DNA of 64,000 nt from Pelargonium tetragonum. Taxonomy: Eukaryota > Streptophyta > Magnoliopsida > Geraniales > Geraniaceae. The first letter of the stretch is position 1; the number at the start of each line of letters is the position of its first letter. The notes under the pieces were generated by a model. That model saw only the letters and a list, made by a program, of their open reading frames with translations, did no database searches and was not told where the DNA came from. The translations under genes and the position numbers were made by a program. Below are positions 27,501-39,180 of the stretch, piece by piece. The DNA is taken from assembly GCA_036897445.1 (NCBI GenBank), contig JAYMTL010000002.1, positions 1 to 64,000 of the forward strand. The letters run 5' to 3'.

Positions 27501-28340
27501 CTAAAAAATTCACTTACACAAGGCCTTTAGAGAGCTTCTGGTAGGTTTTAAGTTTTTGAGCTTAAACTTCAAAATTCTAAAGCGGGTCCTGAGTTCAGAA
27601 CTTTTAAAATAGAAAAAAGAAATATACTGTAGGCAAGGCTAGGACTCTCTAAACCCGAGTTGAATCTTAGACCTATACAATATTTAGAGCCCCGTATAGC
27701 TTGGTTAGTTATATAAAAAACTTGTGATTTACACTGGGGGAACTCCTTATGTATTTTAAAAAGAGTACAAAGTGGTTAGAAATTTTGAATATAATACTAA
27801 CTGAATTCCGTATGGAAATAGGCTCTCGTTGGGGCCAATATTTTGAGAGTTTAGAGATATCTTAGCCTTCCCTACGAGTTAAGCAATTAAAAAACTAAGT
27901 TTTATGACTACCCAATTAAGTGCAATTTCTTTTAAGTTTTATAGTAGTAAAAAAGGATACTCCTCCCTAACTAAACTCCGCTGAGTAAAACTGTTGTTTA
28001 TATAGTCATATACCCTATGGCAGTACTCTAAACGAAGCCGAACTTAGTGATATTTAAAGAGAGCTTTATTTGGGATCCTTGGAGTAATCCCTGCTAATTA
28101 CAAAAAGTATAATATCTCGAAAACAGGCAACGGATCGATAAGAGGGAGCTTCAAAAATAGATCTATTTGCAAGGGCTTCTTTTCATTTCTAGATATTCAT
28201 AGGCCCCGAGATACCAAATATAAAGTTTGGTAGTTTTACTGTAAATACTTTGCTCTAACTAGATTTTACACAGTCCCTATAATAAAAGGACTTTTTCACT
28301 GGAAAACCGGAGCTTTCTTATCTGCGATACCTTTTTTACC
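21511..28340. other. Eroded non-coding sequence
   Basis: No gene is supported across almost 7 kb. Minus-strand open stretches at 24331-24513 and 25001-25234 (60 and 77 codons) lack motifs. A 12-bp tandem duplication is at 25471-25494. AAAGTAACAAGGAAG near 26146 recalls the 3' end of small-subunit rRNA, but only over a few bases. Confidence 0.6.
25471..25494. repeat. Exact 12-bp tandem duplication
   Basis: TTTGTATTATAA occurs twice head to tail (25471-25482, 25483-25494). AT-rich slippage-type repeat. Confidence 0.8.
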
Positions 28341-28344
28341 CTTT

Positions 28345-28800
28345 TTCTTAAGACTCAATAGAAAACCCACAGGAAATGCCCTACTTGTCTTACCGCCCCC
28401 CTTTCCTTTCCACAATCTCACTTACTCTTCAAAAAGCCTGGGAGCCTTTCCTTTTTGTAGCTACACCCAGTCAATAACTAAATAGGGCCCCGCCTTCTGG
28501 ATTTGCTAACAAGAACAAGACAAATAGAAATGAGAAGAAAATAACCAGCAAATTAGTACCGGCTCGCACAAGAAAAACTGGTATAAACCAAAACCGCGGC
28601 CTGCCTATCGAAGCTTCTTCAGCCGTGTAAGAGAACTCCTTTGGTGGGATTCTTTCTCACATCCTAATCAACTTATTTACTTGGTGTGACCTTAGGTTCG
28701 AAGTAATATAGAAGTTGACCTGAGTCAGTTGTATTCTATCGGCTCAGCTTTGGAAGTTCTCTGTAGAAACCTAAAAAAGACCTCGATTCGAACCTAGGGA
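28345..28800 (+). other. Patch of short coding-like open stretches, unrecognised
   Basis: Three consecutive open stretches in different frames have protein-like composition: one containing KAWEPFLFVATPSQ (ending near 28475), one containing KLVPARTRKTGINQNRGLP (ending near 28625), and one containing RELLWWDSFSHPNQLIYLV (about 28630-28690). Each is under 60 codons and ends in a stop. CpA and TpG are somewhat better preserved than nearby: for 28461-28640 I counted (CpA+TpG)/(ApC+GpT) at about 1.0. I do not recognise any family. It could be a less eroded gene or transposon relic, or chance. Confidence 0.2.
28785..28794 (-). other. T-loop / B-box-like core
   Basis: The minus strand reads GGTTCGAATC, an exact match to the T-loop core. 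Flanks CTA and GAGG do not form a T-stem. Confidence 0.35.
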
Positions 28801-31440
28801 TTTTGATTATGTTATGACTTGATTGAACAAGAGAAACTCGGAAGTAATCTTTGTATCTTAGAGAGTATCCCTTTAATAAGAATACCTAAAAGTGGAAAGT
28901 TAAAAAGAGTAGGGATTTTCCAGCGTTGGGAAATATTTAGAAAATCCATTTATAAAGAAGCAAGTCCCGCAACTTTAAACTTTAAAGCATTTTACATATT
29001 CCTAAACTTGAATACCGAAACCTATTATCTTACTTTTTGATTCCTGGATTTAATTATTTTTGAAATAAGAAATTCAGGTTTCATATACTTGTTTGTAGAT
29101 AAAGACTCGCTTGACTTAACAAAAAAACAGGAACTCCCCTTGTAATAAATTACCTAGTTTACCCTTTATTCCTTAGAATTCCTAAAAATAAGGTATATTG
29201 CTAGTAAAGGCAGAAGTTCCCGTATCCTATAAGGAGAAGCCTGGAAAGTTCTAGGAGGTACTTTTAATAATTAGAAACGAAGTCTTTAAGAGAATCGCTA
29301 TTCCTTAGTCTAGTATTTAGGGAGAGAATAGGATTGTCTTATGTTATTCGTTATACAAGTAACATTCCCGTAATAAATCTTATTTTATGTAAATCAAGTT
29401 AGTAAGAAAGTAGGAATATCCCAAAAAATTGAATTGGCTTTTAGAAAGATCCAGTTTATCAATATCTGTTCCTTATTCTTTTTAAAATATTCTAGGGTTT
29501 ATTTAAAGAGGTTTTTCGCGGTAAAGGGTTCCTATTGTTATTGAGGAGTCGAAGAAAGAAACTAGAAAAAGAGCGTTTCTTTTTCTAATAGTATTATACT
29601 AGTAGACAAAGACAAAATCTATAATAAGGTAGCTCTTAATTCTAATTGCTGACAAATACAATCTTGAAAAACATTTAATAAAACTTATTTAAAGCAAATC
29701 TGGTAATATAAGTTTCTAGCAGAACTGTATTTTGACTTATGTCTCACTTGTTTAAGTAGGAGGCTAACTCCTGAGGTAATAAATGGGTGTAAAACTTATT
29801 AGTTTCAAGAAATTCCAGTAAACTTGTTATAATAGACTTAGATTTTATTCTCTATTTATTTGTTTAAAACTAGAAGTCCCTTTTTTCATACAAATAAAAG
29901 TCAGAAAGCGACTCTTTTTATATAAATTTATGCTTAAAATAGATAAAAAATCTCCCGTTATATCCAACAGAGGATTCCCTATGTTACGTTGAAGCTCCTC
30001 TTGAGTTACAAGCAGTCTAAGTGATTTAAGAAATTCTGTAAATATTTGCCTAGCCCAACCTTTTATTAGAGATTATACCCTTTTAAAATAAACCGGAGCA
30101 TTTAAATACAAGGTAATATCCGTCTACTTATTAATTTACAAGCATAAGTACTCGATTTAAGATATTTAAGATAATAATAAAAGTAAGCAATTAAGCATAC
30201 AGTTATTTAACAAATAAAAAAGGAACTCTATTTCTTTATGGTTATATTATTTACAAGATTTTGAGTTCCTCTCTAAGCAATTTCTAGAAGACTCGCTTAT
30301 ACTTAATTTATTAAATCTATCAGAAACCCGGGAATTTTTAGTATAAAGCGAAGGCTAATCTAGCTTAATCTGGAACTAATAGAACCTTGGTATACCCGGG
30401 CGTTATAAAAACGAGGTAAGTTTACTTGCTACACCCTTTACTATTTACCAAACCGCAACAACAAGCTAACTAAAACTCTTTATCTTTACAGACCCTGTAT
30501 TAAAAACGAAAGGAATGAAATCTTTATAAAAATACAAACTACTAAGATTCCTCAAGGCATACAGAAAATTTTACCTTCTTACGACTATTAAAAGTCTGCT
30601 GTTAAGAACGAAAAACTTACAACCTTTATAAAACCTATAAGATTCAAGATTCGACCCAGGCTATCTTCCTTAAATTAAAATGCTCCCATTAATAAGTAAC
30701 TGGATTTATCCTTTTTTTACTTTAACCAAAACCTTGTTTATTTAGATTATCCTTTACTTAAAAAGTTAACCCTATCCTATTTTGTATTTAAGATAGAGTT
30801 TATTATATATTACAAAAATTATATGCTTAGTAACCCAAAACAAACATAGAGTAAATTCCCTTTAATGCGTCTTCCCAATATTTAAATAGAAGAAAAAGGG
30901 CCCCTTCTTATATAAGGCCCTTAGTGCTGAGGAATTCCCCTTCGCTCTTGGAATTTCCTATATTTATTTACTTTAGAAACCTGAGACAACTAAACTGGAG
31001 TAATTAACTTGAGGATATACTAATTAAAAAATTCCTAAGCGCTTTTTCTATTTTAAATTCTACCTAGAAAGTAAAGAAAAATCCTATTATAAAGAGAATT
31101 GCCTATTCCCTCTAAAAAAGCAAGACTCCTCAATAACACCTGTACCTTAGCTACTGCACAACTCTTTTTGTTGATTATAACTACTACTACATCCCTACCT
31201 TATGTAATTAATCAATTTCTAACTAAAAAGGCTTAAAAGGAATACAAATTAAAAAGAATAATGCCCAAGTTACTATCTAGAGTCTCTTTTATCGTTAGTT
31301 TAGGTACCAAGTTTTTTTTAGTCTTTTAGAGCCTTTCTTATGTTTTAGAATTCTTTTATTCTGAAACCTCCTTGCTTACAAATAAAAACTAGAACAACCA
31401 AGAAAGATATAAAAATCTACCTTCTTATTGAGTCTTGATA
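28801..31440. other. Eroded non-coding sequence
   Basis: No gene is supported. The plus-strand open stretch 28819-29040 (73 codons, TTG start) has no motif. 29380-30240 is especially A+T-rich. Confidence 0.6.
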
Positions 31441-31860
31441 CCTTTCTAAATTGCATTACCTCTACTCTTAGTTTTACCCAGAGTCCTACCCTCCTTTATA
31501 CCTTCCAGAATACCTAGAACTAGACCCATCTTACTTTTTAGGAGTCTTCCTCATAGTTCTGCTTTTTTAACAGCTTTAGTCTTAATTATAGGAGAGTTTA
31601 CCTACACCTGCCTTAGTCTTTTTAACCCGCTAAATCTTAACCTGTTTGTTACTCTTCTGCATACTCCCAATAGACCTAGACCTTTACGAGTCCCCGCAGC
31701 TAAACCCGCCCTCTTTTAGGAGATAATACCTTTTTTGTACTCTTCCCCTCTTTTGGGCTTGGAGCTTACCATATTCCCCAGTATATTTGAGATGTATTAT
31801 ACTCCTTAATTATTAGACATAGATAGTTATTAAGGTACTTAATAGTTAAATTTAGTATTG
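31440..31860 (-). repeat. Basic-repeat block with TA tract and 14-mer variant
   Basis: On the minus strand the order is TA-rich tract (31780-31860), an ATG at about 31771 followed by VSSKPKRGEEYKKGI, then purine-rich sequence reading KTKAGVGK and KTKAVKKA around 31555-31625, and finally AGGTAATGCAATTT (31448-31461), a variant of the conserved 14-mer. This is the fullest example of the shared layout. No single frame runs through it. The lack of any globular domain leaves its original nature open. Confidence 0.5.
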
Positions 31861-32159
31861 TTGGTTAAAGGTCTTCTTGATATCACAACTCTTTACCAAA
31901 GACTTCCTCCAGTAAAAGCTAAGGAAAAGACTCTATCTTATAAAACCCCATCGAATTGATCTCAAACAGAGGTAAGCCCTTCTACTGATTTCTTTACTAT
32001 ACTTGCTATTTATAGGACCTTTGTTTCAGGAACTCTTTTTTTTTAGGCATATTACTCTTTCTTTTGTTCTTATTGCTACAGAGAGGAGTTACCCCCAGTA
32101 AGATGGATATTATATTAATCTTCCTGACGAAGCGCAGGGAAGGAAATGCATGATAGTAG

Positions 32160-32610
32160 TTAGAGATAGTTAACCTTAAGACCTACAACAACAAAAACAG
32201 ACTAAAACTTTCTTAAAACCAGTAACTAGACGAGAGCCTTACTCTGTATCTCTATAATTTACTCTTATGAACCCTCATTTTTCTTAAAACCTAAACAAAT
32301 TTTCTCTACCCCGACTTTTTATACAGAGCCGTTACCTTTTTTTATAAGACTAGACCCAGTCCTCTCATTAGTTGGAGCCCTTCTTCCTTAACCTGAGTTA
32401 TTATTACTAGGAATTCCTTTCCTTTCTACTTGGTTTTTTATACAACCTCTCTTCTTCATAGTTGCTACACCTTTCTTAGTTGCTGTCTTACTCTTACGGA
32501 TTCTAATTCTAGCTAAGCCAAACCTAAAAGGAAATTTCTTTTATAAAAAAGGAAAATGACCCTATTATCCCTATTCATTAGTAAATTACTATAAACTTTA
32601 AAAACTACCT
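32160..32610 (-). repeat. Basic-repeat block
   Basis: The minus strand carries a modest AT-rich tract (about 32557-32610) and then, at 32400-32515, an open stretch reading RIRIRKSKTATKKGVATMKK and onward through KNQVERKGIPSNNN. Downstream the same frame again gives Lys-rich short stretches to about 32300. The composition and position relative to the AT-rich tract match the block at 31.5 kb, which lies in the same orientation about 0.6 kb away, so the two may be tandem copies. Confidence 0.4.
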
Positions 32611-34740
32611 GTGACGCCTCTTCCTACTTTAAACTAGATCAGAAAGAGAGTAAAAAAAACTTCCCTTTAGTTCTATATACTTATGTCCTTTTACTCAGAA
32701 AACCCTGCCCAAGAAAAGGGGCTTTTGCTTTACTATTTTACCTTACTAAGAAAGGTCAATCGGAACTAAGGTCAAATCTCAATCTTATAAAGCACCCTAT
32801 TTCAGTGTTTTTCCCTTTCCTGTCCTGTGTACCTGTACAAATAAGAAGTAGAAGTAGAGCTCCTTGTAGTAGAATTTCGTGTAAGTAAGCCGGTGTACTT
32901 AATACTACTAAATGTAAATGCGTTAACCTTCCTCCGCTATCGCTACATTCGGGAAAAAGGACTAAACTCTGCCTTGGGCTCTTCCTGTCGACATAACCTA
33001 CTAAGAAACTAGATTCGAAACCACCGACTTAGTTATTTAAAAGCGCTTTGTTCTAACATTAAAGTAAGGATCAATGAATATTAACGCCTATCTGAATTTA
33101 ATACTGTACGAAAGCCTTAAAAATAGAAAAAGGTAACGAAGTTAAAGAACTTCTAGTGTTTTTTTATAAAGTCGGGTTATACCTAAGTATAACTTTTTCG
33201 GGTAACTCTTATTTCCAATCTTCAAAAGAGAAGCGATATTACATAGAAAAAAAATGACCCTCCTCAAGGCTCGGGGATTTCTTCTCCTTATACTCATATT
33301 TAAGTACAATTCCTTTTTGTCAAGTCTTTAAACTTTATGGTATTTAAGTATCTAAATTTGATCCAGAGGTACTGCTCAGTCTAGGACTAACCTCGAAGGC
33401 ATAACTAGCTCACGAGCTTCAAAAACTACCATTTCCTAAATATGTATTTAACTATATAAACTCTAGCCTGATATAAGTATAAAGGCATAGTTTGGAATAA
33501 GAAATAAATAAAGGGATATACTTGCACTCCATTTTTATAAAGAAACCTTAAAGTACCAAAGTGGTCCCTTATACTTTTGGGAGTTGAGAAGTTACAGGCA
33601 TAGTTTGATCTTGTTAGGAGCTCTTAAGTCAATCTTCTTTTGTAGCTTAAAAAATAGCTATCTATTAAATAGGACACCCTTTCTAGTATAACAAACCCCG
33701 TGTTGCTTTACCCTATTGCCTATTGTAAATGCAATTCCAAAAGGTACCCTGCTTAGTAAAAAAAACTTGTACTTGGAAGATAATAAACCCTTTAAACTCC
33801 TCCGAAAGACTGCTATAAGGTTTACCTAAATGTTGACTTGATTCTTTATCTTTAAACCGAAGTTCTTTAAGGAAGGGTGTTGCTACAAGGACTTAAAGAA
33901 TTCTCGGTATTAAGAAATGAGTTCTACAGTTCTATAAAGGGAATACAAAGAAGAAGAGTCTGCTACAGAAGATATTCCGGTTATAGGTAAGAGTAAGGCC
34001 CCATAAGATAATGCTGGGTTATAGCTCTAAAGGTCTTTCTGGATTTAAAGTCAATATATCAATATAAGCAAGTCTAGGAAATTGAAAGATATAATAAAGG
34101 CGGTTCCTTAGCCGACGGAAATCTCTATAATTGAACTAGATTTTCTACAGGTCTAGAGGGCTGCACTCACTCTATTAGAGTATTACACAATACTGACGCA
34201 ATCCCTTAATTTCCCTTCCCTTTATAATAATTTTATTGTAACTCTAAGGGCTGAGCCTTATGTTATCTAGGATAACTCTACTTTCTAATCTAAGAAGATA
34301 CAGAATTAATTTATGAAATCTAAAAGGACTTGAAGAATAACTAAAAACTGTGCTGTGAAAAATCCCCTAAAGGATCCAAGTGCAGTTTACTTCGCCACTC
34401 AGGAATTCCATAAAAATTCCGTAAATTCCTGGGTAAATGCTGCATGAAATTTGACTTATTAGAAAACTACTTGCTTACCAACGAGACTTTAACTTTTTAG
34501 TGCTCCGATCCGGGCTAGGCCATATCATATAAATATTTCGAGGTTTGGGGTATAATAGAGGTTCCTAATTTTCTTATCAAGAAAGAAGCTTCCCTACTCG
34601 AGTCTTTTTTTAATAATGCTTATTTCTAGACACCCTATTCCCGGGGTGCCCTTCCCTTACTAAATAAACTACGCTTTTTTATTTACTTTTACACTTCTAA
34701 TCGTAAACCCAGATAAGCCCCTACTCTATAATATTGCAAT
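32611..34740. other. Eroded non-coding sequence
   Basis: No gene is supported. A T-loop look-alike with one extra base (GATTCGAAACC) occurs near 33013. Nothing else stands out. Confidence 0.6.
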
Positions 34741-34835
34741 ATAAGAGCGCTTGGTTGAGATCCCGGAAGGGGATTCCTAAGTATAGATTAAAATGCCTAA
34801 AAAGGAAACCCAGGGTTCGAATCCAACACCCCTTT
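34741..34835 (+). pseudogene. tRNA-like relic (Leu-like anticodon loop)
   Basis: GGTTCGAATCC (34814-34824) is an exact T-loop with CAACACCCC after it. Upstream, AAGAGCGCTTGGTTGAGATCC gives a possible D-arm end and an anticodon arm CTTGG-TTGAGAT-CC with GAG in the anticodon place, but the pairing AAG follows only after about 15 extra bases (CGGAAGGGGATTCCT). Neither acceptor nor T-stem pairs fully. It could be an eroded or interrupted tRNA-Leu-like sequence. The parts are in tRNA order with roughly class II spacing. Confidence 0.3.
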
Positions 34836-34859
34836 ATAGGTATTCTTTAGAATAAGTGT

Positions 34860-35320
34860 ATCATGGGAAAAGGGAGCCTCTTAATACAAATTCTTTTCTG
34901 ATCATAGCCCATTAAAAAGTAAAAGCAGTCCAAGCCAGGATTGATAAATGAAGTGAGCTCGCTGCAAAAGGGCTCCTTCAAAGGTTAGCGTAGGATATAA
35001 AGTGCTCCCAAAAGCTTAGACAAAGAGTAAATAGACCCCTTTTTAGTTAGGAATTAGAACTTTCCTAAAAGCTCGAAACAAAGCGGATACTACACCCGTT
35101 ATAGGAGTGCGTCTTCTTTTTAAAGACAAAGTCCATATTCAACTAAGACTAAGTCAAAATAGTACGAGAGCTCAAAGTACTGCGTGGTAGAAATGCCGAC
35201 TCTTGTCATTGAAAGAGCCTTAGTATATTAAGGACTGAAGCTAACTAGAAAAAGATATCCTTATTTAAAGAAGACTCTTTTTTAAGAGTCTCTTGCATTC
35301 AGAGTCTAAGTTTAAAAATC
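34860..35320 (+). other. Patch resembling the 3' part of large-subunit rRNA (weak)
   Basis: Four short matches to bacterial/mitochondrial 23S-type rRNA occur in the expected order: GCCCATTAAA near 34907, GTGAGCT near 34954, AGTACGAGAG (sarcin-ricin loop core) near 35160, and AGCTAACTAGAAAAAGATA near 35239, with GCAT...CTAAG near 35294-35309. The intervening sequence and spacing do not fit well and the GACC that should follow the sarcin-ricin core is missing. An eroded organelle-DNA insertion is possible; chance is the main alternative. Confidence 0.15.
35272..35291. repeat. Hairpin, 8-bp stem
   Basis: AGACTCTT (35272-35279) and AAGAGTCT (35284-35291) are perfect inverted repeats around TTTT. 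It is not followed by a clear poly-T run, so there is no good case for a terminator. Confidence 0.6.
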
Positions 35321-36920
35321 CGCCTCTTCTACACCTAGGAAGACTTTTTATATGCCGTAGTAGGTCCTCCAAGCTCTAGGCTACTTCCAAGTTTCTCTAC
35401 ACTTACTGATAATTACTAAAAGGAGTTGCGCAAAACTCTTTAAAAATAAAGAAATATAGGATATTCTACAGGCTATGAACAGAATATCGGTTTATAAAAA
35501 CTTGAAATTAAAAAGTAGTTCTATTTACCCGAACCCAAAAGGAAATTCTCTTGATTCAGTTAGTTATAAAAGCTTTTTGTTTTTATTTCTAATTGTGGCA
35601 CATGGTAAATGAAATATTACATAAGCGATTAACGAAAGGACTCTCCTACACCTTATTTTTCTAATCCAAGACATAAAAATTTCCTAGTTTTTTTATAACA
35701 TTTAATGGCGAAGAAATTCTCATACTTCTGGTTTTACAATACTATATTCAAACCAGTACTAAGAAAAGTACTTGTTTATCGGATCTCCTATATCATCATC
35801 CAAGAGCCCCCGTAGCCTCCCTATAGGGTACTAGAAAGACTACAAGCAAGGGTATAAAAAAGAAAAAGAAGTACTTTAAAACTAAGTACAAGTCCTTAAC
35901 CCTTAACTATGCGTCGGGGTAACAGTTTATGAATAGGAGAATAACAAGAGTATTTCCCTTTTTATTAAATTTTAAGAAAATTGAATTTTCGTGTACTTCT
36001 TTATTAATAGCTGGGGTTTCTAGATTTTAAAGGCTTTTGAGTATTATAGATTTCATAATTAGGGGATCCCGTAGGTTTCGAGGACCCGTAAAAGTAGAAG
36101 CAATTAGCAGGGTTTTTTAAGGTAACTGTGCAAAAAAGGGTTTATGATAAATCGTTGTATCCTGGACCCAGATAGATGATTTTTTGAATACTTTTAGAGT
36201 CCTCTCGTTAAATAGATTTTAGGGAGCTTTTTCTTAGCAATGAGTTAGAGAATTATAAAGAGGTTAACTTTGGGTCAAAGAGAACAGATAAAGTTTATAG
36301 TAAACGGGATAATTCCTGTTAATGGTTACTTTTAAGGTACGTTATAAAGCTTTAAAATTTTGACCTAAAACTAGGGTTTATAATTTTTTTAAGGGGTATT
36401 GCTTCAACTATATTATACCACAATTAACCTTAGAATCTTTCTAGAATCTAACCAAATCGAAGCCAAGATTTGTTAAATTAGGTATTTGGGCACTAGAAGA
36501 CTTTTTTTCTAATAGGCCGAATCTTTTGAATTTACTGGATTCCCTTTTTAAAAGTTTTAGGCCTTCTTTGGGTGCAATATTATAATAAAAGCAAAAACTA
36601 GGATCTCTAGTTGTATCTTTTTAGAAGCGGGGGCAATTTAACAAAATTCTATCAGGATTAGTCAAGTAGGACTCACCCTATAAAATAGGGGCTCCTTGAA
36701 GCTGCTAAGGTTTCAATCTAAAATTTTATGTTCCGCAATTCCCTTTAACAAAAAGTGTGCCTAGTTATGAACGAAAAAACTTTAAGAGTAGCTATAGAAG
36801 GAAAAAGCTCGAAATAGTCAAACTTGCCTCTCGCTTTTAATTCAATCCTTGAGTTATAAGCAGAATAAGCTCCCAAACTGCTTTATAAGATAAGAGAAAC
36901 TTTTAGACCAAAATTACCTA
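35321..36920. other. Eroded non-coding sequence
   Basis: No gene, RNA or repeat is supported in this stretch. Confidence 0.6.
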
Positions 36921-36924
36921 TAAC

Positions 36925-36990
36925 AACAAAACAATTCGAACCTACGCACGTCTTATGTATTTGAGATTGGCGTTTTAACCCACATAAAAA
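36925..36990 (-). pseudogene. tRNA-Leu-like relic
   Basis: On the minus strand GTGGGTTAAAACGCC (a D-arm-like stretch, compare AGTGGTTAAGGCG of tRNA-Leu) is followed by AATCTCAAATAC (CAA in the anticodon place), then GACGTGCGTAGGTTCGAATT. This matches the order and spacing of a tRNA-Leu(CAA): D-loop, anticodon loop, variable arm end CGTGCGT, T-loop. Stems do not pair well, the T-loop core is one base off (36933-36942), and no acceptor stem is visible. A RIP-eroded tRNA or tRNA-derived repeat is my best reading. Confidence 0.35.
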
Positions 36991-36999
36991 GCTTGAGAA

Positions 37000-37440
37000 G
37001 TAAACGTAACTTGTTGATTTTACCTATTTATTAGGGAACCCCTACCCTTTTAGTGTTAAGCTGGCCTTGATCGGGCTTTTTGTCACAACGCCTACCTAAT
37101 ATAATATTAGATAACGGCTCGTCAAGATACCTGTACTTTTTTTTTACATTGCAGACTACTATACTAAACAAAGAAATTTTCTTTTACCGGTGTAAAATAC
37201 TCTTGGGCAGTCTTTTTTTTGTAGTTATACTTTCGACGAAGAATTTTATCCTATTACATTAAAAATTTTACGCATATCTTTCCTCCTTTTTTTCAAACTT
37301 ATTGAGGCATAGCCCAGCAGTAAATTAGATGCAGTATATATAGAGCTAGGGAATTTTTGGTAGTTGTGTATCATAGCAGAGGGAAGGTAAAGCAGGATAG
37401 GATCAGTATAGTACCTACTTACGCTATATAGCACACTCTC
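37000..37440. other. Eroded non-coding sequence
   Basis: Two short overlapping open stretches (37080-37262 plus, 37246-37434 minus, about 60 codons each) show no motif. Confidence 0.55.
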
Positions 37441-37660
37441 TCCTTCATTCTTATTAAGAGCTGTACCCCTGCAATCTAACTCTTACTCAGACTAAGATCT
37501 CGGTCTTTCTAGCTAGAATCTATACTTGTACCTTCTTAGTCTTAGCTGCTATACTTGGATTCTGTATCATAGCTTGTTTTAGATGCCTACTACCCAGACC
37601 AAACATCTTAGCTGTCTTGAGAATACTCACCCTACGAGTCTAGTATTATAGAAGGCACGT
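37441..37660 (-). repeat. Basic-repeat block
   Basis: On the minus strand 37520-37645 stays open through TRRVSILKTAKMFGLGSRHL and on through IQNPSIAAKTKKVQV, followed by ILARKTEI. The segment KTAKMFGLGSRHL loosely recalls helix-turn-helix segments of transposase DNA-binding domains (KAAKLFGVSRSTL type), but the match is too short to assign. The AAKTKK phrase links it to the other basic blocks. Confidence 0.35.
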
Positions 37661-38690
37661 AAAGCGAAATCAAGAATGATTTATTGTTTTCTTTTTATTA
37701 CTCATATACTTAGTATTTCTTTTAGGCGATACCTTTTGTAATTTCATTTTAGAGTCACCTTTACGCAGTTTATAGAGAGCTTGTAAAAGGGCTTTCTTTT
37801 ACTTGCGAGGTAGCCTCTTCTATAGTGGGCAAAAGCGATAGTCCTTTATTTCAGTAAATTTTGTTTACACCTAATTTAAGTTAGACCCGGATTAATCCCT
37901 TCTTTAACTTTTGAGTTTTTATCAAGGATCCTTAGTAAAAACTAAATGACCCCCTGTATTTTGCTTTTATAGTAATTAATTGTTAGTATATCCCTAGTTA
38001 TTGATGAAAATTTAAGGACCCTGTAAACTTGAACTTAACAAATACGGGTTTGTCTAGGGGGAGTCTGGCGCCCCCCTTTTTTTAATTAATAAGTTAAGTC
38101 ACTTTTATCCCGTTTCAATTGTGTAAATATAGAATCAAAGTTTTACAAACAGGACACACTGAGCAAAAAGATCTTCCACTGAGGTTTGTTACTTTTACTG
38201 ATTTTAGTTACTCTATCTGAATTTCTTAATTAGTACTAGGTTATCTAAATACTATATAAATAAAATTGAAATACTTAGATTTCCTCAAATTCTTCTCTTT
38301 TAGTAAAAATCCAAAACTAGAGAAACTTACTCACAATTTTAAAGGAGCCCCCTTGACCTTAGCAGTTTTCCTACGGAAGCTGCTGCTCATAAGTAAGGCT
38401 TCCGGTTTCAAAAGGATAAATGTTAGCAATAAAAACCCCGTAAAAGGAAACCCAGGCAACTTCCCTGTGGATTTAATTCAGAGGAGCTTGCCTTATTATT
38501 GCTAGACCTGCTCCTTGTTAACTAGAAATAGAAAGATCAGAACACGAAAGCGAAGCCTCTCTCTTTACTTATATTAAAAGAAAATGGAAGACTCTTTAGA
38601 AATGCTAGAGATACTGAATACGGATTAAAGCAAGCAACGCTAAAGTTTTTACCTAGAATACGTAAGGGTTTTCATTACACCCCCTCTTTA
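37661..38690. other. Eroded non-coding sequence
   Basis: A plus-strand open stretch at 38266-38505 (79 codons, TTG start) is Lys-rich and contains KASGFKRINVSNKNPVKGN. It has no recognised domain and an ordinary background texture, so it is not called a gene. Confidence 0.5.
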
Positions 38691-38699
38691 TCATCCTAT

Positions 38700-39180
38700 T
38701 TTTAAGACAGAGTTTCCTCCTTTCTTTCCTCCCTGACAATCTCCGCCGAGTTTTCTCTCGTAAAACTTTGGTTCTATCTATAGTGAAACCCGCTCTTAAA
38801 TCCTACCCATACATCAGCTATACTTTTTCATTTCTTAACAGAGTCTTCTTATTACTTGTACCTACTGTAGCTGTAGCTAGGATCTTCTTGTAGGGAAGGG
38901 ATCTTTTAGTAATATATAGTATCCATATTTAGATTGTTATGAAATAGGGTATAATAGTTATGTTATATAATAGATTTTTAGCTGTTAAGGGATTCCCCGT
39001 CTTACTGCAGCTTGCTGTAGCTAGTGTATATTGGAATATAAGAGAATATAAGAAAGTAGTACAGTTATATTGTTGTATTTATTATTAGTATAATAGATAA
39101 ATAATAGTATAGGTATTCTTAAGGTATTAACAGTGTTGTTTAGCAATCAATAGTTATAGTTTACTTTTATATTGTATTGT
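38700..39180 (-). repeat. Basic-repeat block with the longest TA-rich tract
   Basis: On the minus strand the TA-rich tract spans about 39180-38920 (with ttatctattatactaat and many atactata-type steps). It leads into MDTIYY, then YKKILATATVGTSNKKT around 38820-38895, then an Arg/Lys-rich stretch (KTRRRLSGRKERRK) around 38700-38760. The layout matches the blocks at 31.5, 41.7 and 59.1 kb. The TA tract contains AAGCTGCAGTAAGACGGGG, a short G+C-richer interruption. Confidence 0.45.
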
